Numbered from the stretch's first letter, positions 6,884 to 14,343 are shown. The stretch is DNA of 15,186 nucleotides from an uncultured Peptococcaceae bacterium (GCA_958417755.1 CATZDY010000063.1:1-15186), one strand, 5' to 3'. Notes: generated from the sequence alone by a model not told the origin. Translations and numbers: made by a program.

Positions 6884-7492
6884 ATGATGGAAATGGTGAA
6901 AAAAGTTTTACCCCGGGCTTTGGTCTTTATCCTCATTTTGACCATATTGTGTGGCGTTATTTATCCCTTGGTGGTGACCGGTATATCCCAATTGTTCTTT
7001 CCCCATCAGGCCAATGGGAGTATCATTGAGATAGATGGTAAAAAATACGGTAGCACCTTGTTGGCGCAACAGTTTAGCGGTGATACTTATTTATGGGGAC
7101 GAGTTATGAATCTGAATACAGAAACCTTTTATGATGAGCAAGGCAATCCCCTTCTGTACGCTGGACCGTCAAACTTAAGCCCAGCCAGTGAAGACTATAA
7201 AGCCTTGATAACAGAAAGAATTGAAACAATAAAAGCAGCACACCCGGACAAAACAAATGATCCCATACCCAATGACCTGGTTACCAGTTCAGGCAGTGGT
7301 TTGGATCCTCATATTTCTCTGGCTGCTGCCAATTATCAGGTGCAAAGAATTGCCCAAAACCGTCAAATTCCTGTAAAAACTGTACAAGATATCATTGACC
7401 GCTATACTACAGGAAGATTTTTAGGCATATTTGGCGAACCCACGGTCAATGTTTTGCAAGTCAACTTGGCTTTGGATGGAATTTTGTCATAA
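6884..7492 (+). CDS. kdpC: KdpC, accessory subunit of the K+-transporting ATPase
   Basis: At 202 residues this is close to E. coli KdpC (190). One N-terminal transmembrane helix (about 12-36) is followed by an extracytoplasmic domain with family features: YLWGR (about 67), GPSNLSPAS, and TSSGSGLDPHISLAAANYQ near residue 135. KdpC stabilises the complex and raises KdpB's apparent ATP affinity. AGGAGGG overlaps the kdpB stop. Two adjacent ATGs (6884 and 6887) both fit; the second has the better spacing (7-8 rather than 4-5 bases), so the N-terminus is uncertain by one residue. kdpD begins about 29 bp downstream. Confidence 0.97.
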   Translation: MMEMVKKVLPRALVFILILTILCGVIYPLVVTGISQLFFPHQANGSIIEIDGKKYGSTLLAQQFSGDTYLWGRVMNLNTETFYDEQGNPLLYAGPSNLSPASEDYKALITERIETIKAAHPDKTNDPIPNDLVTSSGSGLDPHISLAAANYQVQRIAQNRQIPVKTVQDIIDRYTTGRFLGIFGEPTVNVLQVNLALDGILS

Positions 7493-7521
7493 GAAAATGC
7501 TGGCCCAAGGAGGTGATGAGG

Positions 7522-10197
7522 ATGGACGAATCGCGTCCCAATCCAGACCAATTGTTACAACAAATCAACCACTGGGAGGTAAAAAATACCAGGGGTAAAT
7601 TAAAAATATTCTTCGGTTATGCTGCTGGAGTGGGCAAAACCTATGCCATGTTGGATGCTGCCCATGTGGCCCTTAAAGCCGGAGTGGATGTGGTGGTAGG
7701 ATATGTGGAACCCCATACCCGGCCGGAAACCATGGCCTTATTGGAAGGGCTGGAGGTCTTACCCACCCTGGATATTGCCTATAAGGGAATTACATTAAAG
7801 GAATTTGATTTAGATGCTGCCTTACAAAGAAATCCCCAATTGATTCTGGTAGACGAATTGGCCCATACCAATGCCAAAGGCTGCCGCCATACCAAACGAT
7901 ACGGGGATATTGAAGAATTGCTGCAAGCTGGCATCAATGTATACACCACTGTGAATGTTCAGCATCTGGAAAGCCTACATGACATTGTTTCTTCTATTAC
8001 CCAAGTGAGTGTAAAGGAACGAATTCCGGACAGTGTGTTTGACAGCGCCTCCCAAGTGGAGCTAGTGGACATTGAACCAGAGGAACTGATTGAACGGCTC
8101 CAGCAAGGTAAAATATACAAAGAACAACAAGCCCAAAAAGCATTGCATCATTTTTTTACCCCAGAAAATCTCGTGTCTTTACGGGAAATTGCCCTTAGGC
8201 GCACAGCGGATCGGGTCAATCAGACCATAGAAGCTAAAACCAAAACTTATACGGGGGAACATATTCTCATTTGCCTCAGCAGCTCTCCGTCCAATGCAAA
8301 AGTAATTCGTACAGCGGCACGAATGGCCAAGGCCTTTCATGCCGCTTTCACTGCCCTATTTGTGGAAATGCCCAGCACCAAAGAATTGGACAAAGAGGAC
8401 AAAGTGCGTTTATTGGAAAATCTAAAACTCGCCAAGCAGCTGGGGGCTAAAATTGTCACGGTTTACGGAGAAGATGTGTCCTATCAAATATCTGAATATG
8501 CCAAAGCCAGTGGGGTTTCTAAAATAGTTATGGGACGTTCTAACAATAAGACAGGTTTCTTTCATACCAAACCCAGTCTTGTGGAAAAGGTAACTGCCTT
8601 GGCCCCCCAGCTTGACGTGCATATTATTCCAGATATAACCCCCCTTTATAATAAGAAGGAAAAAAAACGGGGCCCTGTATCTCCAACGTTTCATTGGATC
8701 AATCTTATCAAAATAATGGGCATGATGTTGTTATGCACCTTCATTGGCCTGGTGCTCTACCGCTTCGGCTTTCATGAAGCCAATATCATTACCATTTATA
8801 TTTTAGGTGTATTGTTGATTGCCAACCAAATTGAAGGTAAAATTTACGGCATTGCGTCTTCCATTATCGCTGTCTTGACCTATAATTTTTTCTTCACAGA
8901 ACCACGATTTACTTTACATGCTGTGGGTGCAGAATATCCCTTTACCTTTTTAATCATGCTCTTTGCTTCTTTAATTACCAGCACCTTGACCATGCAGGTC
9001 AAAAACCAAGCCAAACAAGCAGCGCAAAAAGCCCATCGCACGGAAATCCTTTTGGAAACCAGCCAAAAATTGCTTCGGGCCAAGAACATGGAGGAGATTA
9101 TTCAACAAGCCTCTTCCCAGCTGCTTCAGCTTTTGGATAAAACTATTATCCTTTATTTGGCAGAAAATACAACATTATTATCCCCGCGCCTATTTCCTTG
9201 TGCCACAGAAAAAAGGGACTTAACCCCCTATATTCAGTCTGACGAACAAGCTGTGGCCTTTTGGGTATTCAAAAATAAAAAAGCAGCAGGCATTACCACA
9301 GATACTCTACCCGGGGCCAAGGCTTTTTATCTCCCTGTCTCCAGCCATGAAAAGGTTTTGGCAGTACTTGGCGTTATTTTGACCCCTGGGGAAGATATGG
9401 AACCCTTTGAACATTCATTACTCCTTGCCATGCTCAATGAAATTGCTTTTGCCATTGAAAAATATAAACTCAATGAAAATCAAAAACAAATTTCTATGCA
9501 AGCGGAAAGGGAACGGCTTCGGGCCAACCTTCTCAGGGCCATTTCCCATGATTTGCGAACGCCCTTGACAAGCATCTCTGGCAATGCCAGTATTTTATTA
9601 AATAATGAAGAAAATGTTGCCCCAAAACTAAGAAAAGATCTGTATGAGGATATTTATGATGACGCCCTGTGGCTCATCAATTTGGTAGAAAATTTACTCT
9701 CTGTCACCCGCATTGATGATGGCAGCATTCACTTGGCCCAACAGCCCGAGTTGGTGGAAGAAATGATTACCGAAGCATTGCGCCATATACACCGCAAACA
9801 GACGGAACACCACATCCAGGTGCAACTGGAGGATCATTTGCTTATGGTAAAAGTGGACGCCAGGCTCATCATTCAGGTAATTATCAATATGGTGAACAAT
9901 GCCATCATGTATACGGACCAGGGCTCCACCATTATTATTACAGCAAACAAACAAAAACAAAAGGCTCTCATTGAAATTGCGGACAATGGCAATGGCATAT
10001 CAGCACAACATAAAGAGCAACTGTTTGATATGTTTTTTACAGCCCCTCACAATAAAGCTGATAATCGCCGGGGCATTGGTTTGGGCCTGTCTTTATGCAA
10101 ATCCATCATCAAAGCCCATGGAGGAGAAATTTATGTCAAAGACAATATACCCCGTGGAACCATATTTGGTTTCACTTTACCCTTAGAGGAGATTTAA
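7522..10197 (+). CDS. kdpD: KdpD, potassium and osmotic-stress sensor histidine kinase
   Basis: I chose the ATG at 7522 because AAGGAGG lies eight bases upstream; the GTG at 7513 and ATG at 7516 overlap or abut it. The resulting 891 residues match E. coli KdpD (894). Domains in order are: an N-terminal KdpD/ATP-binding domain with Walker A GYAAGVGKT (32-40) and DELAHTN (111-117); a USP-like domain from about 245; four transmembrane helices of the DUF4118 type (about 395-490); a GAF-like region; the HisKA H-box SHDLRTPLTS with H676; and a HATPase domain with NNAIMYT, DNGNGIS and GIGLGLSLCKSI. The USP domain contains S253-x-S, 20 residues, then FTALF (276-280), close to the SxS-x20-FTAxY c-di-AMP motif of S. 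aureus KdpD. It phosphorylates KdpE, encoded 4 bp downstream. Confidence 0.97.
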   Translation: MDESRPNPDQLLQQINHWEVKNTRGKLKIFFGYAAGVGKTYAMLDAAHVALKAGVDVVVGYVEPHTRPETMALLEGLEVLPTLDIAYKGITLKEFDLDAALQRNPQLILVDELAHTNAKGCRHTKRYGDIEELLQAGINVYTTVNVQHLESLHDIVSSITQVSVKERIPDSVFDSASQVELVDIEPEELIERLQQGKIYKEQQAQKALHHFFTPENLVSLREIALRRTADRVNQTIEAKTKTYTGEHILICLSSSPSNAKVIRTAARMAKAFHAAFTALFVEMPSTKELDKEDKVRLLENLKLAKQLGAKIVTVYGEDVSYQISEYAKASGVSKIVMGRSNNKTGFFHTKPSLVEKVTALAPQLDVHIIPDITPLYNKKEKKRGPVSPTFHWINLIKIMGMMLLCTFIGLVLYRFGFHEANIITIYILGVLLIANQIEGKIYGIASSIIAVLTYNFFFTEPRFTLHAVGAEYPFTFLIMLFASLITSTLTMQVKNQAKQAAQKAHRTEILLETSQKLLRAKNMEEIIQQASSQLLQLLDKTIILYLAENTTLLSPRLFPCATEKRDLTPYIQSDEQAVAFWVFKNKKAAGITTDTLPGAKAFYLPVSSHEKVLAVLGVILTPGEDMEPFEHSLLLAMLNEIAFAIEKYKLNENQKQISMQAERERLRANLLRAISHDLRTPLTSISGNASILLNNEENVAPKLRKDLYEDIYDDALWLINLVENLLSVTRIDDGSIHLAQQPELVEEMITEALRHIHRKQTEHHIQVQLEDHLLMVKVDARLIIQVIINMVNNAIMYTDQGSTIIITANKQKQKALIEIADNGNGISAQHKEQLFDMFFTAPHNKADNRRGIGLGLSLCKSIIKAHGGEIYVKDNIPRGTIFGFTLPLEEI

Positions 10198-10201
10198 AAT
10201 T

Positions 10202-10918
10202 ATGCCTAAAACAAGTATCTTAATCATTGAAGATGATAAAGCCATCCGTAATTTAATCACCACCACTGTGCAAACCAACCACTATACTGCTTATACAGCT
10301 CATACGGGAGAGGAAGCCATCCACCAGGCTCTATCTCTTCAACCGGATATTTTTATCCTGGATCTGGGGTTGCCTGATATGGATGGCTTGGCAATCATTC
10401 AAAAAGTCCGCAGCTGGACCAACAACCCCATCATTGTGGTTAGTGCCAGGGGAGAAGATGAGAGTAAAATAGAGGCCTTGGACGCTGGGGCTGACGATTA
10501 TCTGACCAAGCCTTTTAGTGTCAATGAACTTTTAGCCAGAATCCGGGTGGCCATTCGAAAAATGCACTATGACAATAGCCCGGACAAAAATAATATTATA
10601 TTTCAAAATGGTGGTTTACAAATAGATTACGGATCTGGCTGTGTTTTTGTAAATGGCCAAGAAATCCATCTAACCCCCTTGGAATACAAACTGCTTTGTT
10701 TGTTGGCCAAACATGTGGGCAAGGTGTTAACCCACAATTATATTTTGCAAGAAATTTGGGGCAATACCCTGGAAAGCAATACTGCCTCTCTGCGGGTTTT
10801 TATGGCTACTTTACGCAAAAAAATTGAAAAAAGCCCTTCTGCTCCTGTGTACATTCAAACCCATATTGGCGTAGGTTACCGGCTCATTCGAATCCAAAGC
10901 GATTCTGAAGATATTTAA
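10202..10918 (+). CDS. kdpE: KdpE, OmpR/PhoB-family response regulator of the kdp operon
   Basis: This 238-residue regulator has a receiver domain with the acidic pair E10-D11-D12, the phospho-acceptor D54 (ILDLGLPDMDG), the switch residue S81 and K103 (DYLTKPF). A winged-helix DNA-binding domain follows (about 135-232; LTPLEYKLLCLLAKH, then LRKKIE and THIGVGYRL). It is phosphorylated by KdpD and in characterised bacteria activates kdpFABC. The start ATG lies 4 bp after the kdpD stop, with GAGGAG inside the kdpD 3' end, so the two are translated together. Being within the operon it should autoregulate. The likely target is the TTAACA repeat array at 2829-2867. No clear terminator follows the gene. 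Confidence 0.96.
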   Translation: MPKTSILIIEDDKAIRNLITTTVQTNHYTAYTAHTGEEAIHQALSLQPDIFILDLGLPDMDGLAIIQKVRSWTNNPIIVVSARGEDESKIEALDAGADDYLTKPFSVNELLARIRVAIRKMHYDNSPDKNNIIFQNGGLQIDYGSGCVFVNGQEIHLTPLEYKLLCLLAKHVGKVLTHNYILQEIWGNTLESNTASLRVFMATLRKKIEKSPSAPVYIQTHIGVGYRLIRIQSDSEDI

Positions 10919-11288
10919 AAAATCAAGGCCAACTCCTTTAGAGGAAATGGATAAAATGATATTTCTATGTTACAATGTCAACAACAATACATAAGAGATA
11001 GGTTAAAAAGCGCTATACATTCTTCAAAAAATGTTGCATTCTGTCTAACAAAAGGGAAGTGGGAAAAAGGTTGGGTTTAATGAATTATCGAAAGATTTTA
11101 ACAAATGTCTATTTTTAGTTTCACCTTCCCCCATCTACATGCAATGGAAAAAGCCCTAAGGATGGAATGAACAGCAGAATTTTTCCACAACAATCCTTTT
11201 GCAAAAAAGATATCACACTGACTATTTGGCAAAAAGCCGGATCAATGTCCGCAATTTTTTCACCATCAAATCAATGAGGAGTGAGCCA
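10919..11288. other. Intergenic region between kdpE and the SDR gene, with a possible extended -10 promoter
   Basis: About 370 bases without a supported gene. TATGT-TACAAT at 10966-10976 fits a TRTGn extended -10 element, but no -35 box accompanies it. If used, it would give the SDR gene a leader of about 305 nt. No rho-independent terminator for the kdp operon is evident, so read-through is possible. A reading frame in phase upstream of the SDR start has no ribosome binding site and is not family-like. I see no riboswitch consensus that I recognise. Confidence 0.35.
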
Positions 11289-12056
11289 ATGGAAAACATG
11301 TTAGACATTAGCGGAAAAATTGCCCTGGTTACAGGAGGCGGAGCAGGTATCGGAAAAGCCACAGCCATTTTGTTGGCCAAAGCTGGTGCCAGTGTAGCAG
11401 TTTGCGACATCAAAGGGGAAACAGCCCAAGAAACAGCGAAAGAAATCGCTGCCATGGGGCGCAAAGCTTTGGCTCTTCCCTGTGATATTACCAAACCAAA
11501 AGAAGTGGAAGTCATGGTGGAAAAAGTAGCCCTGGCCTTTGGCACCATTAACATTTTGGTCAACAATGTAGGCGGCGGGGGCGGAGGCCGGGAAATTTTC
11601 TTGGAACTAACGGATGAATATATCCGCTCCATGTATGAATGGAATGTGTTCAGTGTATACCGCCTTAGTATTCTATGCGCCCCTTATATGATTGAATCCC
11701 AATACGGTTCCATCATCAACATCAGCTCTCTGGCCAGCATTGTGAGTGATAAAAGCATGAGCGTCTATAGCAGTGTGAAAAGTGCGGTGAACAAACTAAC
11801 AGCTTCCATGGCTGTGGATTTAGGTCCCCATGTCCGGGTCAATGCCATAGGACCAGGGGCCATTAAAACCCAAGCCTTGGCCACAGTATTGACCCCAGAA
11901 TTGGAAGAAGAAATGTTAAAGGAAACTCCGTTAAAGCGTTTAGGGGTGCCGGAGGACATAGCCAAAACCGTGCTTTTCTTTGCCTCCCCTGCTTCCAGTT
12001 GGATTTCCGGACAAACCATTTTTGTCAGCGGCGGTGGCATCCAAAAGTTAGATTAA
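11289..12056 (+). CDS. Short-chain dehydrogenase/reductase, 7-alpha-hydroxysteroid dehydrogenase-like
   Basis: This 255-residue classical SDR starts at ATG 11289, seven bases after AGGAG. It has the nucleotide-binding glycine motif TGGGAGIG (15-22), an acidic residue after beta-2 (D40, favouring NAD+ over NADP+), NNVGG (92-96; the usual NNAG alanine is valine), serine 146/147, and the catalytic YSSVK (Y160, K164). The C-terminal part (GPGAIKT, LTPELEEEML, TPLKRLG.PEDIA, SWISGQ.IFVSGGG) closely resembles E. coli HdhA, as I remember it, including the run of glycines after NNVG and the total length of 255. Family members oxidise secondary alcohols or reduce ketones in the cytosol. The steroid substrate is not proven, and a FabG-type or sugar dehydrogenase role is possible. 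The ytrH-like gene follows 96 bp downstream. Confidence 0.9.
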   Translation: MENMLDISGKIALVTGGGAGIGKATAILLAKAGASVAVCDIKGETAQETAKEIAAMGRKALALPCDITKPKEVEVMVEKVALAFGTINILVNNVGGGGGGREIFLELTDEYIRSMYEWNVFSVYRLSILCAPYMIESQYGSIINISSLASIVSDKSMSVYSSVKSAVNKLTASMAVDLGPHVRVNAIGPGAIKTQALATVLTPELEEEMLKETPLKRLGVPEDIAKTVLFFASPASSWISGQTIFVSGGGIQKLD

Positions 12057-12085
12057 ACAAACCTTTGCAGGGACTTATATTATAC

Positions 12086-12114
12086 TTCTATTTCTCTTTT
12101 CTACCCCATATATA
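12086..12114 (+). promoter_or_regulatory. Possible sigma-E (mother-cell) promoter for the ytrH-ytrI pair
   Basis: TTCTATTT (12086-12093), 13 bases, then CATATATA (12107-12114) partly matches the sporulation sigma-E pattern (KMATATT, about 14 bp, CATACAMT). B. subtilis ytrH and ytrI are sigma-E genes, which makes the match more plausible. The region is AT-rich, so chance is a serious alternative. Initiation would fall near 12120, inside the hairpin described next. Confidence 0.3.
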
Positions 12115-12147
12115 TTAGCAAAATATTTTTGGCTAATTGACGGGGTA
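12102..12147 (+). promoter_or_regulatory. Two-part hairpin covering the ytrH ribosome binding site
   Basis: An outer stem TACCCC/GGGGTA (12102-12107 with 12142-12147) encloses an inner stem ATTAGC/GCTAAT (12114-12119 with 12132-12137). The GGGG of the outer right arm is the only purine-rich candidate for the ribosome binding site of the ATG at 12153. No U tract follows, so this is not a normal terminator. In a transcript reading through from the SDR gene it could hide the site. Confidence 0.4.
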
Positions 12148-12152
12148 AAACA

Positions 12153-12482
12153 ATGGATACTTTTTTGAATAAAACCATTTTAATTTTTTTCACTGCCTTG
12201 GGCATCATGATTGGCGCTGTTATGTTGGGTGGTACTGCTGCGGTAATCATGCGGGAACCACCCATGGCCACCATGTTTAAATTGGCCAAAGATATGAAAA
12301 TCTGGGCCATTGCAGCTGCCATTGGAGGAACTTTTTCCACCTTTGAAGTATTTGAAAGCGGTTTGTTTCATGGAGAAATCCGTTCCCTGGGCAAACAAAT
12401 CCTCTACATCATCAGCGCCCTTGCTGGCACCCAAACCGGATATTATTTGCTCATGGCCATTTGTGGCAACAACCAAAAATGA
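12153..12482 (+). CDS. ytrH: YtrH-like sporulation membrane protein
   Basis: A 109-residue hydrophobic protein, the same size as B. subtilis YtrH (about 110). It has three predicted membrane segments: about 9-33 (ending GGTAAVI), a segment at 49-65 in KIWAIAAAIGGTFST, and 82-103. The central KIW..AAIGGTF motif followed by an aromatic and acidic stretch (FEVFESGLF) is the part that recalls the Spore_YtrH family. In B. subtilis YtrH is made in the mother cell under sigma-E and is needed for efficient spore formation; its molecular role is unclear. The stop codon overlaps the next gene's start in ATGA, and that gene looks like ytrI, as in Bacillus. The ribosome binding site is weak (GGGG within a hairpin). 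Confidence 0.75.
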   Translation: MDTFLNKTILIFFTALGIMIGAVMLGGTAAVIMREPPMATMFKLAKDMKIWAIAAAIGGTFSTFEVFESGLFHGEIRSLGKQILYIISALAGTQTGYYLLMAICGNNQK

Positions 12483-12982
12483 GACAAACCTCTTTCACGG
12501 AAATCATCCGAACCTTGGCGCTTTTACTGCTGGGACTTCTCTTGGGTGCAGGAATCACCAGCATGGTCATTGGCAAACAGGTGGATTACCTCACCATGAC
12601 CAACAAAGAACTGCAAAATCAATTGGCTGATCAGGAATATCAATTGCAAAAGTTAAAAGATAACATCAATGCAACCCAAAATCCTATCATCACTGCCATT
12701 GAAGTTACGTTAACCCCAGATTCATTGGAAAAGCTCAGCGAATATCAGCAGCTTCATGTGCAATTGGCAGTGAGCGAAAAAATCAAAGAATGGTTAAATC
12801 CCTTGATTGGTCAAGAATTAAACCACTTGGATCACTTGCTGATTCCCCGGGTGGTGGATGACAGAATTGTGGAAGCAGAAAATAACAGCTACCGTATACA
12901 ATCCCAATTGATTATCATGGACAAAACAATTCACCTGTATGTGAATGCCATTCCTGTAAAGGATAAAATCCCTGGACAGTAA
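12479..12982 (+). CDS. ytrI: YtrI-like sporulation membrane protein
   Basis: The ATG at 12479 overlaps the ytrH-like stop (ATGA) and gives 167 residues, the length of B. subtilis YtrI. A more upstream in-frame ATG at 12461 lies inside the preceding gene and has no ribosome binding site. The protein has a short cytoplasmic N-terminus, one transmembrane helix (about 12-34), a coiled-coil segment (about 38-62, LQNQLADQEYQLQKLKD), and an extracytoplasmic C-terminal domain of mixed alpha/beta pattern (from about 73, ITAIEVTLTPDSLE). Family assignment rests mainly on size, topology and pairing with the YtrH-like gene; sequence similarity is modest. Translation is probably coupled to ytrH, since no separate ribosome binding site is visible. 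A strong terminator follows. Confidence 0.65.
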   Translation: MRQTSFTEIIRTLALLLLGLLLGAGITSMVIGKQVDYLTMTNKELQNQLADQEYQLQKLKDNINATQNPIITAIEVTLTPDSLEKLSEYQQLHVQLAVSEKIKEWLNPLIGQELNHLDHLLIPRVVDDRIVEAENNSYRIQSQLIIMDKTIHLYVNAIPVKDKIPGQ

Positions 12983-12989
12983 GTTGATA

Positions 12990-13018
12990 AAAAGCCTGCC
13001 AACCCTTGGCAGGCTTTT
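12990..13018 (+). terminator. Rho-independent terminator after ytrI
   Basis: A perfect 13-bp stem AAAAGCCTGCCAA/TTGGCAGGCTTTT (12990-13002 with 13006-13018) has a CCC loop and starts 7 bases after the ytrI-like stop. The U tract is short (four), but the GC core is strong. The A tract on the other side would allow termination in the opposite direction as well. Confidence 0.85.
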
Positions 13019-13035
13019 ACTGGTTATCAGTAGAC

Positions 13036-13066
13036 TGTGAGGGAAAAAAGGATTTTTTCCCTCACA
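13036..13066. repeat. Perfect 14-bp inverted repeat with a 3-base loop
   Basis: TGTGAGGGAAAAAA (13036-13049) and its exact complement (13053-13066) flank GGA. It lies 17 bases after the ytrI terminator and 64 bases before the ydcF-like start. No U tract follows on either strand, so a classical terminator is unlikely. It may be an operator-like palindrome, an mRNA-stabilising hairpin or a small dispersed repeat. Confidence 0.6.
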
Positions 13067-13130
13067 CCTTGAACTTTATATTTAGAGATTGTTGTCAAAA
13101 ATTGTTTATCAAAATCATAAGGATGATCCC

Positions 13131-13721
13131 ATGCACGTAAGCAAACGAAAAATAGTAGGTCTTATTTTGGTGATACTCCTCCTTGCTTTGTTCATCCTTG
13201 TTTGGCAGGCTGGCAATTTTTTGGTGATCAACCAAGCACCGCAAAAGGCGGATGTTATCATCATTTTAGGGGGAGATACGGGAATCAGAGTGGAACAGGG
13301 GGTAGAATTATACCAAAAGGGTTACGCTGATGCCATTATTGTATCTGGGGGACAATTGTATCACCAGCTAACCCAAGCTGAAGCCATGAAAGAACATGCC
13401 GTGGCCTTGGGGGTTCCGGTAAAGGCAGTTTTCATGGAACCCAAGGCTGAAAGTACCTATGACAATGCTTTGTACAGCAAACAGATCATGATGCAACAAA
13501 ACTTTACCTCTGCCATTGTGGTTACCTCTAATTATCATACCCGACGTTCCAAATTTATTTTTGATAAAGTTTTTCGGGATACAAACATTACCCTTACCTA
13601 TTGTGCTGCCCCGGAACCCAATTTTGTGCCAGAACGATGGTGGGCAAACAACAAAAGCATTATGTTTACCCTGACTGAATACATCAAGTTCCTGGGATAT
13701 GCTGTGGGTAAAAATATTTGA
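13131..13721 (+). CDS. YdcF family (DUF218) membrane-anchored protein
   Basis: I chose the ATG at 13131, six bases after AAGGAT, giving 196 residues; an upstream in-frame start lacks a ribosome binding site. One N-terminal transmembrane helix (about 8-28) anchors a DUF218 domain. Typical motifs are ADVIIILGG (40-48), the helix R.EQGVELYQKGYAD, IIVSGG, EPKAESTYDNA (the acidic/asparagine motif of the family), and VVTSNYHTRRSKFIF. Family members include E. coli YdcF, which binds S-adenosylmethionine, and ElyC/SanA-type envelope proteins; the reaction is generally unknown. Topology suggests the domain is outside the membrane. It appears to be a single-gene unit, with a strong terminator about 55 bp downstream. 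Confidence 0.85.
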   Translation: MHVSKRKIVGLILVILLLALFILVWQAGNFLVINQAPQKADVIIILGGDTGIRVEQGVELYQKGYADAIIVSGGQLYHQLTQAEAMKEHAVALGVPVKAVFMEPKAESTYDNALYSKQIMMQQNFTSAIVVTSNYHTRRSKFIFDKVFRDTNITLTYCAAPEPNFVPERWWANNKSIMFTLTEYIKFLGYAVGKNI

Positions 13722-13775
13722 CCCCTGGAGTAAAGGAAACATATCCTTTATGAAATACATATTGCCACATGGAGG

Positions 13776-13806
13776 ATGGTATAGCTTTGCAGCTATACCA
13801 TTTTTT
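13776..13806 (+). terminator. Rho-independent terminator after the ydcF-like gene
   Basis: A perfect 11-bp stem ATGGTATAGCT/AGCTATACCAT (13776-13786 with 13791-13801) with a TTGC loop is followed directly by a run of six T. It lies 55 bp after the stop codon at 13721. Confidence 0.9.
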
Positions 13807-14083
13807 ACTTTATCATTGGGAGCTTGTCCGGCAAGTCAGGGTAAAAAACAATATTCGCTTTCTGCACTTGTTTTATCCTTAGATTAGCATATGGTCGACA
13901 ATTCCCTGGAGGTTTTATGCAATGAAATAAAACACCATCCTAGAAGATAAAACTGTATCTCTGGCTGCGATTTAGCCATTTTGGGTCTATGCCTAAATAT
14001 ATAGAAAAACAATACAATAGAAAAGTTATAAAAACATAGTTGAATTTTACTTGCTATCATATATAGTCAAGGAGGTAGCAAAG
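13807..14083. other. AT-rich spacer upstream of the response-regulator remnant
   Basis: I see no supported gene. A 19-codon frame from ATG 13890 has no ribosome binding site. A short TGGCT/AGCCA hairpin (about 13960-13977) is present but has only five pairs. An AAGGAGG at 14069-14075 belongs to the remnant at 14084. No recognisable riboswitch core was found. Confidence 0.4.
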
Positions 14084-14316
14084 ATGAAAAGTAAGATTTT
14101 GATTGCAGATGGTGAATCTGATATTATCACCATGTTGGACTGCTTTTTTAAAGGTAAGGCTATGGGGTACTAACTGCTTTGAATGGAATAGAAACACTAA
14201 AACAAGCTGAGTACAAACCGGATATCATCCTACTTGATATCAATGCTTTAGTGAAAGTTGGCTGTAATCCAGGATATGCACTTGAAATTGCTGACTGGAT
14301 TTCATGGCTACTATGA
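14084..14316 (+). pseudogene. Frameshifted, truncated response-regulator receiver domain
   Basis: The ATG at 14084 follows AAGGAGG and encodes a receiver-like start (KILIADGESDII) that hits TAA at 14171-14173. In the -1 frame from 14158 the family pattern resumes as GYGVLTALNGIETLKQ, then YKPDIILLDIN, including the phospho-acceptor aspartate position. It then loses resemblance and stops at 14314-14316. The two frames join across GGTAAGGC, consistent with loss of one base. It is not a programmed -1 shift: the -1 frame has stops at 14149-14151 and 14155-14157, so it is open only from 14158. The rest of the receiver and any output domain are missing. It is a decaying remnant of a two-component regulator with its ribosome binding site still intact. 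Confidence 0.75.
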
Positions 14317-14343
14317 TAGGATTTTAAACAAATAATGTACCTA

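Noticed and set aside
4805..10197. Several long antisense frames inside kdpB and kdpD
   Set aside because: They lie opposite strongly conserved coding sequence, lack ribosome binding sites and show no family motifs.
13699..13887. Plus-strand frame of 62 codons after the ydcF-like gene
   Set aside because: It runs straight through the strong terminator at 13776-13806 and begins inside the ydcF-like gene.
13890..13949. 19-codon frame from ATG 13890
   Set aside because: No ribosome binding site, no promoter, and no similarity to anything I recognise.
13960..14020. c-di-GMP-type riboswitch fragment (GGCT/AGCC hairpin followed by GGGTC)
   Set aside because: Only a 5-bp stem is found. The conserved loop and tetraloop elements of the GEMM class are absent.
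14141..14160. T6A3 run in the response-regulator remnant as a programmed -1 frameshift site
   Set aside because: The -1 frame has stop codons at 14149-14151 and 14155-14157, so slippage at the T run cannot reach the second half. A simple one-base loss explains it.
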